DNA of 64,000 bases from the NCBI RefSeq assembly GCF_001905795.1, contig NZ_LIXJ01000017.1, positions 88,717-152,716 of the forward strand, read 5' to 3'. Position 1 is the first letter of the stretch, and each line of letters begins with the position of its first letter. Below, in pieces: positions 36,572-46,395 of this stretch. Below the pieces are notes generated by a model, which was not told the DNA's origin, did not search any database, and saw nothing but the letters and a program-made list of their open reading frames with translations. The translations under genes were made by a program, and so were the position numbers. This stretch comes from Streptomyces sp. CB01580 (GTDB taxonomy: Bacteria > Actinomycetota > Actinomycetes > Streptomycetales > Streptomycetaceae).

Positions 36572-37261
36572 CTACAGCCCGTAGTCGGTGAGGATCCGCA
36601 CGACCTTCTGGGAGTCGTGCAGTACGTGCTCGCGGATATGTGTGGCGGCGGCCTCGGCGTCCTGCCGGACGATGGCCTCGGCCAGCGGCCGGTGATCGAC
36701 GGCGGTGCCGCCGGGAGACTTCACGACCTTCGAGCAGAAGTACCACTGCCGCAGCGCGAGATTGAAGTGGATCTCGGCGGTGGCCCAAAGGTGCTCGTTG
36801 CGGGTCATGGCGTACATCGCACGGTGGAACGCGGCGTCCAGGTCGATGCACTCCTGGAGATTGGTGGTAGCCGCCTGCTGCTGGGCGAGCGCCAGCAGAT
36901 GCCGCTTCTCCGCGTCCGAGCCCCGACGACAGGCCAGAACCGCGGCGAGCGCCTCCAGTTCGAGCCTGAGCTCGGTCACGGACCGGGAGTTCTTGAGGGC
37001 GATGTCGGTGGCGTAGGTTCCGCTGCGGGGGTACACCACCACGAGCCGCTCGAAGACGAGACGTCTGATCGCCTCACGCATGGGGGATGCTCCGAAGCCG
37101 AGACTGCTGCGCAGCTCCGGCTCGCTGAGTCGTTCCCCGGGCATGATCTCGCAGCGCACCAGTCGCGAGCACAAGGCGTTGTAGGCCGAGGCGCTGAGCA
37201 GATTCGAAGCGGACGCCTCGCCGTCGGCCGCGGAATCGCCGACGACTTTCACAGAACGCAC
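36572..37261 (-). CDS. GntR-family (FCD) regulator
   Basis: A 229-residue protein with an N-terminal winged helix (YNALCSRLVRCEIMPGERLS, ASPMREAIRRLVFERLV) and a C-terminal all-helical FCD domain with the metal/ligand His residues of that fold (DLDAAFHRAMY and DHRPLAEAI). FadR-like regulators of this type respond to acid metabolites. GTG 37261 follows AGAGAGG. It lies inside the transport/catabolism operon; a 24-bp palindrome upstream of the first operon gene is a plausible binding site. Confidence 0.9.
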   Translation of the reverse strand: MRSVKVVGDSAADGEASASNLLSASAYNALCSRLVRCEIMPGERLSEPELRSSLGFGASPMREAIRRLVFERLVVVYPRSGTYATDIALKNSRSVTELRLELEALAAVLACRRGSDAEKRHLLALAQQQAATTNLQECIDLDAAFHRAMYAMTRNEHLWATAEIHFNLALRQWYFCSKVVKSPGGTAVDHRPLAEAIVRQDAEAAATHIREHVLHDSQKVVRILTDYGL

Positions 37262-37337
37262 GGACGACCTCTCTGTGTGGGGGTGGGGGCGTCAACGGCG
37301 GGGCCATTGACGCCGCGGGCAGTTGACTGTGAGCAGG

Positions 37338-38123
37338 CTACGCGTTGGTCACCGGCGCGGTGCCCTGCGCCCCGGGGCCCGCGAGCAGGTCGTCGATCAC
37401 GGTGGATATGCCGTTCTCGACGGTGCAGGCGTAGTCGCCGACGGAGTATTCCCCGCCGAGAACGTCCACCAGCTTGAGTTCGACGCCGTTGACGGCGAGA
37501 GCGGAGGACAGCTCGACCTCGGCCGGGCCGAAGGACTTGTGCTTCAGGACGAAGTCCTTGGAGGTGTCGCGCGAGATGATCTCGAACGTCTTGAAACCCG
37601 GTCCGTTCGCCTCGGGGAGCGCGTGCACCTGGAGGTGCGGATACAGGCGCATGTCGGACCAGGCGTCGGCGGAGTACCCGTCCTGCGTCGACATCGCGAT
37701 GCGGAAGATCCGGGAACCCGCGCGGGTGACCGTGCCGTGGGCACCGCTGTCGCTGTCGGTCAGCTCGATCTCGGCGTACTGCTTGGGGTAGCCCCAGACC
37801 TCGCGGCCGAAGGCCACGCTCCAGGGCTGGTCCTCGAACTCGAAGAAGTAGGTCACCGCCGTCCGGTCCTTGTACCGGACCGGGATGACGACCCCGGAGT
37901 CGTAGAAGGCGCCCGGGGTCGCGTTGCCGAAGTCCGCGATCTGGACGACGAACCGGTCGTCGGCCGGCTCGAACGGCGTCGGCTCCAGCAGGGACGCGAG
38001 GTTCGCGACGTCTCCTCGGCAGTAGACCGAGAGCGTCCGGAGGTCCTGCGACCAGTACGGCTGGTCGCCGCCGGGGTAGCCGAGGTACTTGAAGAAGTTC
38101 TTCACGTCGTAGTGCTGAGTCAC
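37338..38123 (-). CDS. Acetoacetate-decarboxylase-family enzyme
   Basis: A 261-residue ADC-fold protein. The Schiff-base region reads GREVWGYPKQYAEIEL: the catalytic lysine (YPK) is present, but the adjacent lysine of true acetoacetate decarboxylase, which lowers its pKa, is Gln. Such members catalyse varied decarboxylation, aldol or hydrolysis chemistry, so the reaction is open. The GTG start at 38123 has GGAG six bases upstream; TTG 38135 is the alternative. It is 76 bp upstream of the GntR gene and 150 bp after the ABC ATPase. Confidence 0.85.
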   Translation of the reverse strand: MTQHYDVKNFFKYLGYPGGDQPYWSQDLRTLSVYCRGDVANLASLLEPTPFEPADDRFVVQIADFGNATPGAFYDSGVVIPVRYKDRTAVTYFFEFEDQPWSVAFGREVWGYPKQYAEIELTDSDSGAHGTVTRAGSRIFRIAMSTQDGYSADAWSDMRLYPHLQVHALPEANGPGFKTFEIISRDTSKDFVLKHKSFGPAEVELSSALAVNGVELKLVDVLGGEYSVGDYACTVENGISTVIDDLLAGPGAQGTAPVTNA

Positions 38124-38285
38124 CGTCAACTCCAATGTCAGGAAAGGGTTTTACGTGCGATGAGGCGTTGTGATGCGGGAAGCCGGACGGGGGATGCGCG
38201 GGATGCTGCGCGGACGCCCGCGGCCAGTGCCGTGGCCGGCAGTGTGTTCGTCCGGAGGGGAACCATTGCCGTGACGGGACAGCCC

Positions 38286-39038
38286 TCAGTTCCGTCCCGC
38301 CTCGTGAATCCGGCGGAGGAACGTCTTCAGTTCCGGCGTACGAGGGTCGTTGAAGATCTGCTCGGGCGGTCCCTGTTCCAGGATGATTCCTTTGTGCAGG
38401 AAGCAGAGTTGGGACGAGATCTCCCTGGCGAAGGGCAGCTCATGAGTGGTCATCATCATCGTGATGCCGTCGTCCGCCAGTTCCCGGACGAGGTTGAGCA
38501 CCTCGATCACCAGCTCCGGGTCCAGGGCCGACGTGATCTCGTCCAGCAGCAGAACCTCGGGGCGCATCAGCATGGCCCGGGCGATCGCCACCCTCTGCTG
38601 CTGTCCGCCCGAGAGCTGCTCGGGATAGGCGTCCGCCTTGTCCTTGAGCCCCACGCGTTCGAGCATGACGCGCGCGTCGGCCTCCGCCTGGGCCTTCGAG
38701 GCCACCCCGGCGCGGACCGGTGTGAGGGTGCAGTTCCGCAGGACCGTCATGTGCGGGAAGAGGTTGAAGCTCTGGAACACGATGCCGACCCGGCGGCGCA
38801 GCCTGACCAGGTCGACCCCCTCGCCGGAGACGACGTCGCCGTTGAGCGAGATCCTTCCGCCCTGGATCGGTTCGAGCCCGTTGACGCAGCGCAGGAGTGT
38901 CGACTTCCCGGACCCGGACGCGCCGATGAGGGTGACGACGTCGTTCCGTTCGACGGCGAGATCGACGCGGTCCAGGACCGTGGTGGCGCCGTACTTCTTC
39001 GTGACCTGTTCCAGGGCCACATGTGCGGTTGTCGTCAT
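38286..39038 (-). CDS. Polar amino acid ABC transporter ATPase
   Basis: A 250-residue GlnQ-like ATPase: Walker A GASGSGKST, Q-loop in VFQSFNLFPHM, signature LSGGQQQRVAIARA, Walker B VLLLDEITSALD and switch His in TTHELPFA. It energises the permease encoded four bases upstream. ATG 39038. The family fit is exact; the transported amino acid or related acid is unknown. Confidence 0.95.
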   Translation of the reverse strand: MTTTAHVALEQVTKKYGATTVLDRVDLAVERNDVVTLIGASGSGKSTLLRCVNGLEPIQGGRISLNGDVVSGEGVDLVRLRRRVGIVFQSFNLFPHMTVLRNCTLTPVRAGVASKAQAEADARVMLERVGLKDKADAYPEQLSGGQQQRVAIARAMLMRPEVLLLDEITSALDPELVIEVLNLVRELADDGITMMMTTHELPFAREISSQLCFLHKGIILEQGPPEQIFNDPRTPELKTFLRRIHEAGRN

Positions 39039-39042
39039 GGTT

Positions 39043-40143
39043 TCAGACTCTCTTCAGCTTTGTGCCGGAGCGGGCCAGCAGGTAGTCGACGAAGCGGGTC
39101 TGCGGGATGGTGACGAGAACGAAGACGAAGCACACGGCGGTCACCGCGGAGAGGTTGAAGTCGTTGGCGGAGTAGATCTTCGCCTGGCTGAAGGCGTCGA
39201 TGATGCCGACGACGATGACCAGCGCCGTGTCCTTCTGCAGCCCGATGAACTGGCTCAGCATGGGGGCCGCGATGTTCCGCGACATCTGCGGCAGGATGAC
39301 GAACCTGAGGACGTCCGGCTGCGAGAGGCCCATGGAGAGCGCCGCCGAGGTCTGCCCCGGGTTGATGGACTCGATGCCGGCGCGGAAGAGCTCGGCGTTG
39401 TACGCGCTGTACGTGAGTGCCAGGGCAGCGATGGCGTAGACGATCGGATCGCCCTCGCTGAGCACGGGCACCTCGGTCAGGGGAAGGCCGAAGCAGACCA
39501 GGTAGATCAGCACCACGGACGGAATGCCGCGGAACACGTCGATGTACGCGATCGCCAGCACCCGGACCGGCCAGAAGCCCTTGCCCGGCAGCAGCCGCGC
39601 CACGGCGAGGACCAGCCCGAAGAGCATGGCCAGGATCTGTGCGCCGACGGCGATCTCGATGTTGATGAGGAGGGCCTTGAAGACGTCGCCCAGGCTCTCC
39701 GTCATGAACGACATGTTGAAGAAGGTCTTCTGGACCGCACCGTCGTTGGTGAAGACGAGCAGGCCCGCGACCGCCACGACGGCGACGAAACCGGTCAGGC
39801 CGAACGACGAAACCGATGCGCTCCTGGACCGGGCGGCGGCGACCCGTGACTCGGTGCAGCGCCCTGCCTCCCACTCCTCGTCCGAGAGCCTCTGACGCCG
39901 GAGGGCCAGCAGGAGCGGACCGCCGAGGACGACGACCGGCAGCACGACTCCGAACACGAGCCGGGACGTCTGACCGGAGGTGAGGGTGCCGGCGAACTCG
40001 TAGCACAGCACGACGGCCAGCAGGGCGAGGATCGCTGCCCCGCTGAGGTACCCCGAGGTGCGCAGTGGACGAGTCGGGGCGAAGCCCTCTCCATCGGGTG
40101 CGGGTCTGTCGGTGGAGTCCTTGTCGAGCGTTCGGGCATTCAT
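39043..40143 (-). CDS. Amino acid ABC transporter permease
   Basis: A 366-residue membrane protein: two N-terminal helices with a cytoplasmic loop, then a HisM/GlnP-type domain with the EAA-loop region AALSMGLSQPDVLRFVILPQ that docks on the ATPase. The N-terminal 120 residues exceed the usual length for such permeases. ATG 40143 is two bases from the stop of the binding-protein gene. Only one permease is encoded, so it likely works as a homodimer. Confidence 0.92.
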   Translation of the reverse strand: MNARTLDKDSTDRPAPDGEGFAPTRPLRTSGYLSGAAILALLAVVLCYEFAGTLTSGQTSRLVFGVVLPVVVLGGPLLLALRRQRLSDEEWEAGRCTESRVAAARSRSASVSSFGLTGFVAVVAVAGLLVFTNDGAVQKTFFNMSFMTESLGDVFKALLINIEIAVGAQILAMLFGLVLAVARLLPGKGFWPVRVLAIAYIDVFRGIPSVVLIYLVCFGLPLTEVPVLSEGDPIVYAIAALALTYSAYNAELFRAGIESINPGQTSAALSMGLSQPDVLRFVILPQMSRNIAAPMLSQFIGLQKDTALVIVVGIIDAFSQAKIYSANDFNLSAVTAVCFVFVLVTIPQTRFVDYLLARSGTKLKRV

Positions 40144-40145
40144 GG

Positions 40146-41018
40146 TCAGGCACTCCAGTCAGGAAGTGCGTGCGGGTCGCCGCCGAGGATCGGATTGAGC
40201 CACTTGTCCATGATCGACTTCAGGGTGCCGTCCTTCTCCATGTCGGCGAGGATCTCGTTCACCACCTCGACGTTCGGCGATCCCTTGGGGAGCAGCGGGG
40301 CGACATCGCCGCCGACCGGGTATCTCCCGACGACCTCGAGCTTTCCGTCCGACTTGGCGGCACGGGGCATGACGGTCGCCGTGTCGTTCAGCGCGGCGTC
40401 GATCTGGCCGGAGAGTACGGCGTTGAAGAGGTCGTCGTTGGAGCTGAACACCCGGACCCGCTTGGGCTTCAGGGTGTCGTCGGCGAACTTCAGCTGGAGC
40501 GATCCGGCCAGAACGCCGACGGTCGAGTTCTTGATGTTCGACCGCGAGAGACCGGAACCGGTCTTGGTGAGGACACCGGTCTCGTACGTGTTGTACGGGG
40601 TGGAGAAGTCGACGGCCTTGCGCCGTTCCGGAGTGACGAGGATGTCCCACACCGCAAAGTCGAAGTTCGACGACTTGGCCGTCACCAGCGCCTCGAAGGA
40701 GGCGTTGACCAGGGTGATCTTCTTGAGCCCCGCCCGGTTGGCGATCTCCGCGTCGAGGCAGTACATGTAGCCGCCGTCGATGGACTCCAACGTGTTGCCC
40801 CGGTATCCCGCGGGGAAGGGCAGCGAGGCCGCGACGGTCAGTTCGCCCGCCTTCTTCGTCTTCATCTCATGAATCCGGGGGTCCTTGGTGACCTCGCAGT
40901 CCCCGAACGGTTTCGCCCGATGTCCGGACTCCGCCCCGGTACCGCCGGAACAGGCTGTGAGCGCGACGAGGGAAGTGGCCGTGACCACTATGCCGCTGAT
41001 TCTCAGTGACTTCTTCAT
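40146..41018 (-). CDS. Substrate-binding lipoprotein of an amino acid ABC transporter
   Basis: A 290-residue SBP of the polar amino acid family with a lipoprotein signal peptide, lipobox LTAC and lipidated Cys23. The mature domain has the two-lobe pattern with FDFAVWDILVTPERRKAVDF. ATG 41018 follows AGAGGT at a good spacing; the frame's upstream extension is not used. It is the first gene of the operon, and a 24-bp palindrome lies 81 bp upstream of its start. Confidence 0.94.
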   Translation of the reverse strand: MKKSLRISGIVVTATSLVALTACSGGTGAESGHRAKPFGDCEVTKDPRIHEMKTKKAGELTVAASLPFPAGYRGNTLESIDGGYMYCLDAEIANRAGLKKITLVNASFEALVTAKSSNFDFAVWDILVTPERRKAVDFSTPYNTYETGVLTKTGSGLSRSNIKNSTVGVLAGSLQLKFADDTLKPKRVRVFSSNDDLFNAVLSGQIDAALNDTATVMPRAAKSDGKLEVVGRYPVGGDVAPLLPKGSPNVEVVNEILADMEKDGTLKSIMDKWLNPILGGDPHALPDWSA

Positions 41019-41098
41019 GTGCGACCTCTGGGGAGGATGACTTCGGAGTACGAGGAGCAGCCCGAGTCCACGCCATGCACTGCCGCGCGAACCTTGGA

Positions 41099-41122
41099 AC
41101 ATCACTGATATTTCAGTGATGT
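41099..41122. promoter_or_regulatory. 24-bp perfect-arm palindrome, candidate GntR operator
   Basis: ACATCACTGA, a TATT centre, then TCAGTGATGT: the 10-bp arms are exact inverse complements. It lies about 80 bp upstream of the binding-protein start and next to TATAGC on the minus strand (near 41131-41136), which could be a -10. Position and symmetry fit the FCD regulator of the same operon. Confidence 0.7.
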
Positions 41123-44100
41123 GGGACACAGGCTATACGCGGGCGTTCGTTTTTGGCCAGACCTGTCTCAAAGTGAGATGTGAGGCTGCGTCACGGTTGA
41201 TCGGCCGGCAACGGCGGTCGCCGTCCCATCCCTCGGCCCTGGGACGGGTCCGGCACCGCTCCGGCCCCCCGGTTCGGCACCGGCTCGGTCAGCGGGCTGC
41301 TGACGAACGGTCGTTGACCGCATCACGGCCCGGCTCGCGGCCTTCGCCGCCTGGGCGGAGGGTGTGAAAGCAAAGTTGGATCACGTTGCCGCCTCAGGCG
41401 CCGAGAGGCCGACGACCTGCCCTGGAGCGTGCCGGGGGCTGCTGTCCGGCTGTCGCGACGCGGGCGAGACCTGGACCCTTGAAGCGAGGTTCTGGCGGCC
41501 CGTACGTGATCGAGGCGCTCGCCCGCATCGGCCGGGCTGGCCCACGGTCCATGGCCGCCCCGAGGGGCACCAATACGGGCCCCGCCCGGCAATCCGACGT
41601 CGTGTGCGCGTCCGGGCCCCCTCCCCCGCCGATCCGCTCCGGGACGGCGACTCTCCAGCCTGATAGTTGAAATATGAATGACTTCTCTGGGAGGGCTTGA
41701 GAGCGCGGGGCCCAGCTGCGGACTTCCCGCCCGGAACCTGTATTCGCGGCCGTACAGGCGGCGCCGAGCCCTCTGCGCTCCGTCCGCCACGAGGATGTTC
41801 CGGTCCGGGGGCGGACGCGTTTCGCCTCCTGAGCCGCCCCCGAGCGCCGACGGTCGGACCCGTTGCCGGAGCGCTGTCCCGCTCCACTCCCCCGCGGCTG
41901 GAGCGGTGCTTCCCGAGAGGTATTCCGCCGGGCAGATTCGACCGATGTGCTCAAGAAGTACGGCGACGGAACCGAGACCGGGCAGTGCTGGTGGTATGCC
42001 ATCGGGGCGACGCCTCGGCCCCGCATCAGGAGCCGGCGCCCCGGCAGGCATGCTCTGCTGCCCGCCGACCAGGGCCTGGCGCGGCTCAGTCGCTTCTGCG
42101 AAAGGGCGACCGACAGGGCAGGCACCACTGTTGGCAATGTCTGCCCTGCCGCGGTGGAGGTCCTTCGGCGGGACGGGCACTCAGGCAGTCCGCTCATACG
42201 GCGTTGTCGAGCACGCTCGGTGCCCCGCGTACGGAGCCCGCTGTCGGTGTGGTTGCCAGAGGACACCAATGGAATCGATCTCGTGTGGAGAAGACCGACG
42301 GTATGGGCGGGGGCCTCGGGGCAGCATGGGTCGGTGGGCGGGGAGAAGTGACCGTCGGCGTGAGGCATGGTTCGTCGCGTCCTCATGAGACACGAAGCAT
42401 CGCCCACGACGAGGAGACCGTGAGCACGGATGGCCTCCCGGGAGCCTCGCTTCCGGTCGGTACGTGCCTGGTGGGTGACTGATGGCCCGGCGTATCCCGT
42501 GAGCTCTGGTTCTGCTGGAAGAAGTCGATCGAGAAGCCAGGCGATGCCAGTGGGGGCTTCCGGTCTACGGGACGGAGGGATGGGCGGCTCAAGTGCTCAT
42601 AGGTGGCCGATCCATGCCGCGCGCGCCGACAGGAAGAGATCTGTATCCGATGGTGTCTCTCTCTGCCTTACGGTTCTCTCTCGGCCCACCAGCGGATCAT
42701 TTGGTGCGGTTCAGCGGGTCGCGAGTCAGCGGATCACATGATGGAAGAAGGGGAGGGAAGACCCAAACGATCCGGGTACCTGAAGACTGGTCTGGTGCTT
42801 GGCTCTCCCATGGGCTTCGAGCACTCTGGTCCGGATCTCGGAGTGTTCGGCGATCGCACACCATGGTCTCGAGATGTGCCTACGAAGATCTTCGTGCGTA
42901 CTTCATTCAGTTCGCATCACGAGGAAACACCGTGGGGCTGAAGCATCGTGAAGGTATCAGGGAACGGCAGAGTCGATTGCTCCTCTGCTGCACTGATCGT
43001 CGACCGCGCGGGGATCGAAGGACAGACCGGTCTGCTGGTCAGGCTTTACGCAGCTCATGGTGATCGAGCGGGCAACAGGTTGAGCGGAGGCGATGGGTGA
43101 CACCAGATTGATGGAGAAGCCGTCTGAGGGCCTACGTCCACGTGAGCGTTTCGCTGACAGCTCTGGGAAGGTGTAGTGATGAACAAGAAGGATGCCTGGG
43201 TTCGATTGAACTCGGTGACTGCATCGCCAGGGGACGCTCTGACATCCCTTGAAGGTGATGCGTAGATCCGATCTGAGTGCGTACAATGATGATGTCTTGT
43301 TCGGGGCAAAAACAGGCTCTGACCTGCGAAAACAAACATCGGTGCAAACATGGACGCAAGCTTGTACACACACCTGAAGGCACGCTTGATGACGAGCTGT
43401 GTCAACAGCGCTTCAGCTTGCTCGGAAGTTCATGCGGGTATCGACGGGTCCTCTTGTGTGATGAGAAACCTTGCCTCTCGCGGTGCTGCAGGTGTTTCCA
43501 CGCGCCTTTGCCAAGGTCGGGCTGATCGTGTGGTGCTGAGCCGGTTTGCGAGTCGATTTGCGAGCCGGACGACAGGTGGAAATGTGCGCCTGCTTATGTG
43601 TCACGTAGTCAATGGAAGTGCAGGCCCCCGGGCCTGTTGGCTGCTGTGCAACCAACAGGGTTCACTCGTGTGCGAGGTCATCCACGGAGTGCCATGCAGG
43701 GGGGCGTGCGTGACGGTGAGCCTGATGAAAGGCATCGTCGGGCACATAGGACATGATGGCCGCGCTAGCGGGCAGCCGGGTCAGGGTGCGGGCCGATCCG
43801 CATGTTCGAGTGTCGGTTGCTCGAAGTGCGGGACGGTCAGCCAGATCGCACATCGGCCCAGGTGTCGGCGCATCAGCCCGTCGGCCCGCCAGTTCGCACG
43901 CTTCGGGGTGGGTGACTCACGTCGTAAGCAGACGGGCTCGACTGCTGGTCGGTTCTCGCACTGCTTTGAGGATTCGACGGTGAATCGATGTGATGACTCG
44001 CTGCCGAGCAAGTGCATGGGTTCGGTGCCTGGCATGGGTTTCAGGAGGCACGCCGAGTGAGGTGCGGGTTCGTCAGGCAGTCCGACGGGAAGTGCAAGGG

Positions 44101-44848
44101 GAGGTGGCCCAGCAGGCCGGGTGACGGGTTGCTCAGTCGGCACGATGCTGGGTGCGATGGGAGGCGGGGCGGTGGATCGGTGAACCATCCCGCCCGCAAA
44201 GTTGCTGGTCGGCCCGGCGGGTGATGGGTCGCCAGGTGTGTCGGTGGGATTGCCGACGGGTTGGCCGTTCAAGGGGGGAGGCCATGGACCCGCGGGGGAG
44301 CGTGCCGCCCCGGAGGGTGATGTGACTGAGGGCTTGGTGAGACGCGGGCGTGGTGGCTCAGGAGGAAGCAAGAGGGTCTGCTCGATGCCTTGTCGATCGT
44401 CCGGTCCGCATGAATCCCTGAGGTGTAGTGAGTCGTCCGGCGTGTTGGTCGATGGAACCTGAGGGTTTCCTGATAGCGTGTGCTGCACTTTGTTCGGCAA
44501 CTGGGCTGGAGGTGACTGTTCTTGTGGTTGTGCCAGGAGTGGTCATCACCCATCACTTCATCCCCAGGAACGCGGTGTGTCGGATGGGTTGAGAGGCAGA
44601 CGGATCAATCTGAGGAAAAGCGGTGCGCCTTATGTGAGGTACAACTCTCAAAGGGCCGCTGACCTGGCGGGACGGGGTCGCCGGAGAGCTTTTCGCGGAC
44701 GGATCCCTGCCCTCGGGCCCTACCTCGCACTGTGATGGAGCGGTGTGGAGCGCAGGATCGTTCTGAGCGAAGTTTTGACCATGCATAACAGTTCAAATCG
44801 GGCATACAGCGCCCTCTTTCCGGGCCTGAATCCAGAGTGAGAGGACCC
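41123..44848. other. 3.7-kb ORF-poor, low-GC region upstream of parA
   Basis: I find no convincing gene on either strand. Many short open frames exist in all six frames, none with codon bias or recognisable sequence. G+C drops far below the surrounding level: 29 of 60 at 43261-43320 and 30 of 60 at 43321-43380. The plus strand is visibly rich in G and T from about 42480 to 44760. From 41340 to 42480 composition is closer to the chromosome but still without a clear gene. The region ends 40-70 bases before the parA Shine-Dalgarno (GAGAGGAC). Confidence 0.6.
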
Positions 44849-45775
44849 ATGTCCAGTCCCTTCGCAGCACCTGACATCCGCGCCCAGCTGCCGGCGATCC
44901 CCTGGGGCTCGCTGTCGCACATCTTCATGTTCGGCAACGGCAAGGGCGGCGTCGGCAAGTCCTCGGTCTCCGCCAACGCCGCCGGCAAGGCCGCGCGCAG
45001 CGGACTGCGGACGCTCATCATCGACTGCAACGCCCAGGGCAACATCGCGCGTGAACTCGGCTACAAGAAGGCCGAGTGGAATGACGGGGGAGCGGGGCTG
45101 CTCGAATCCCTTCGGACGGGTACGCCGCTGAACCCGCGTGAGAACGTGCGCGAGAACCTTGACGTGGTCATGGGCGGACCGGCGCTCGGCGACGAGTTCG
45201 GCATCTTCTTCCACACGCTTCTCGCCAAAGAGGGTCCGCACGCGTATCTGCGGCTGCTGATGTGCCTGCTGCCCATCGCGCACAGGTACCAGATCATCGT
45301 TCTCGACACGCCTCCCGAGAACCCCTCCCTGCAGCGGCTCGCCCTGTCGGCCGCGCGATGGCTCATCATCCCGGTCAAGAGCGACGGCGGTGCCGAGGAC
45401 GGGCTTGCCCAGATCGGCCTCGAATTCTCGTACGTCAAGTTCGTCAGTCAGATCAACCCGCACATCGCTCTTCTCGGCGTGCTGCTGTTCGACACGGGGC
45501 GTACGTACACAGGGATCCATGCCGACGTACGGCGGCAGGTCCAGAAGGTGCTCGGGCAGGAAGCCCATATGTTCAAGCACCTCATCGGCCACACCGAGTC
45601 GGTGGCACGGCTCGTGCGCAAGCGCGGCATGCTCGTGTCGGAGCTGGCCGAACGGCGGGCGGGCGGCGACCGGAGCATTCCGGAGACCGTCGCGAGCCTG
45701 GCCGCCGACTATGAAGGCTTCACCGAAGAAATGTTCGCTCGGGCTCTTGAGCTGAGGAAGGAAACTGCGGCATGA
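44849..45775 (+). CDS. ParA-family ATPase of plasmid partition type
   Basis: A 308-residue Walker-type ATPase: deviant Walker A GNGKGGVGKSSVS (residues 29-41) with the signature lysine, Walker A' region IDCNAQGN, and LDTPPEN in place of the usual Walker B. It resembles the ParA proteins of Streptomyces linear plasmids such as SCP1 more than chromosomal ParA, which lies near oriC. ATG 44849 follows GAGAGGAC; a GTG four codons upstream is possible. The stop overlaps the next gene's ATG by four bases. Confidence 0.9.
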   Translation: MSSPFAAPDIRAQLPAIPWGSLSHIFMFGNGKGGVGKSSVSANAAGKAARSGLRTLIIDCNAQGNIARELGYKKAEWNDGGAGLLESLRTGTPLNPRENVRENLDVVMGGPALGDEFGIFFHTLLAKEGPHAYLRLLMCLLPIAHRYQIIVLDTPPENPSLQRLALSAARWLIIPVKSDGGAEDGLAQIGLEFSYVKFVSQINPHIALLGVLLFDTGRTYTGIHADVRRQVQKVLGQEAHMFKHLIGHTESVARLVRKRGMLVSELAERRAGGDRSIPETVASLAADYEGFTEEMFARALELRKETAA

Positions 45776-46395
45776 CACCGCCGAAGGGCAAGAAGCGCGT
45801 GGATGAGGACGATGAGCAGAACATGTCCGACGAAGGCGTCGGCAATCTGTTCAGCGGGGGAGGGGCGCCCTCCAGCGCGCTGGCGGGGTGGGCGAGCGCA
45901 CCGGCGGTGCAGCCGACCGTCGCCCCCGTCCAGCCCACCCCGATCGTGGAGCCGGCGCGTCCGGTGTCGGTGATTCCGCAGCCCGCGCGCGAGGTTGTCG
46001 AGGAACCCGCCGAGGTCGATGACGCGGACACGGCCAAGCCGGTCGGCTTCTACGTCTCCACGAACGTTGCGAACCGGTTCCGCAAGCACCGCAAGCAGAC
46101 CGACCTCACCCACACGCAGATCGTTCTCCTCGCCGTCGAGGCGGCCGTGGAGAAGGGTGTCGCGCAGGTGGTCGAGGACGCGCGCCGGGCGCCCAAGTTC
46201 CAGTCGAAGCTGTTCGCGGTGAAGCCCGACGACGCGGATCTGCGTGGCCTCGGCCCCGTTCAGTTGCAGTACAAGCCGACCAAGGTACAGCGCGGCATCA
46301 TCAACGGGCTCGTCGGCGAGTCGGGTCTCCCGGACCACACCAAGTTCCTCGCGATCGTTCTCGACCAGTACCTGCCGGGACGCCGGGACGTGTGA
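45772..46395 (+). CDS. Small DNA-binding partition partner of ParA
   Basis: A 207-residue protein: an acidic, Pro-rich disordered N-terminus (residues 1-80), then KPVGFYVSTNVANRFRKHRK, a ribbon-helix-helix-like start, and a helical C-terminus with PTKVQRGIINGLV. It starts at ATG 45772 within the parA stop (ATGA). The layout ParA plus short, non-ParB partner is the pattern of linear-plasmid partition modules. I do not recognise a canonical ParB HTH. Confidence 0.75.
   Translation: MTPPKGKKRVDEDDEQNMSDEGVGNLFSGGGAPSSALAGWASAPAVQPTVAPVQPTPIVEPARPVSVIPQPAREVVEEPAEVDDADTAKPVGFYVSTNVANRFRKHRKQTDLTHTQIVLLAVEAAVEKGVAQVVEDARRAPKFQSKLFAVKPDDADLRGLGPVQLQYKPTKVQRGIINGLVGESGLPDHTKFLAIVLDQYLPGRRDV

Noticed and set aside
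41394..42407. A 337-codon minus-strand frame in the low-GC region
   Set aside because: Codon use is not biased and no motif is visible; similar frames exist on the other strand.
43201..43212. GGTTCGATTGAAC as part of a tRNA gene
   Set aside because: No acceptor or anticodon stems flank it.
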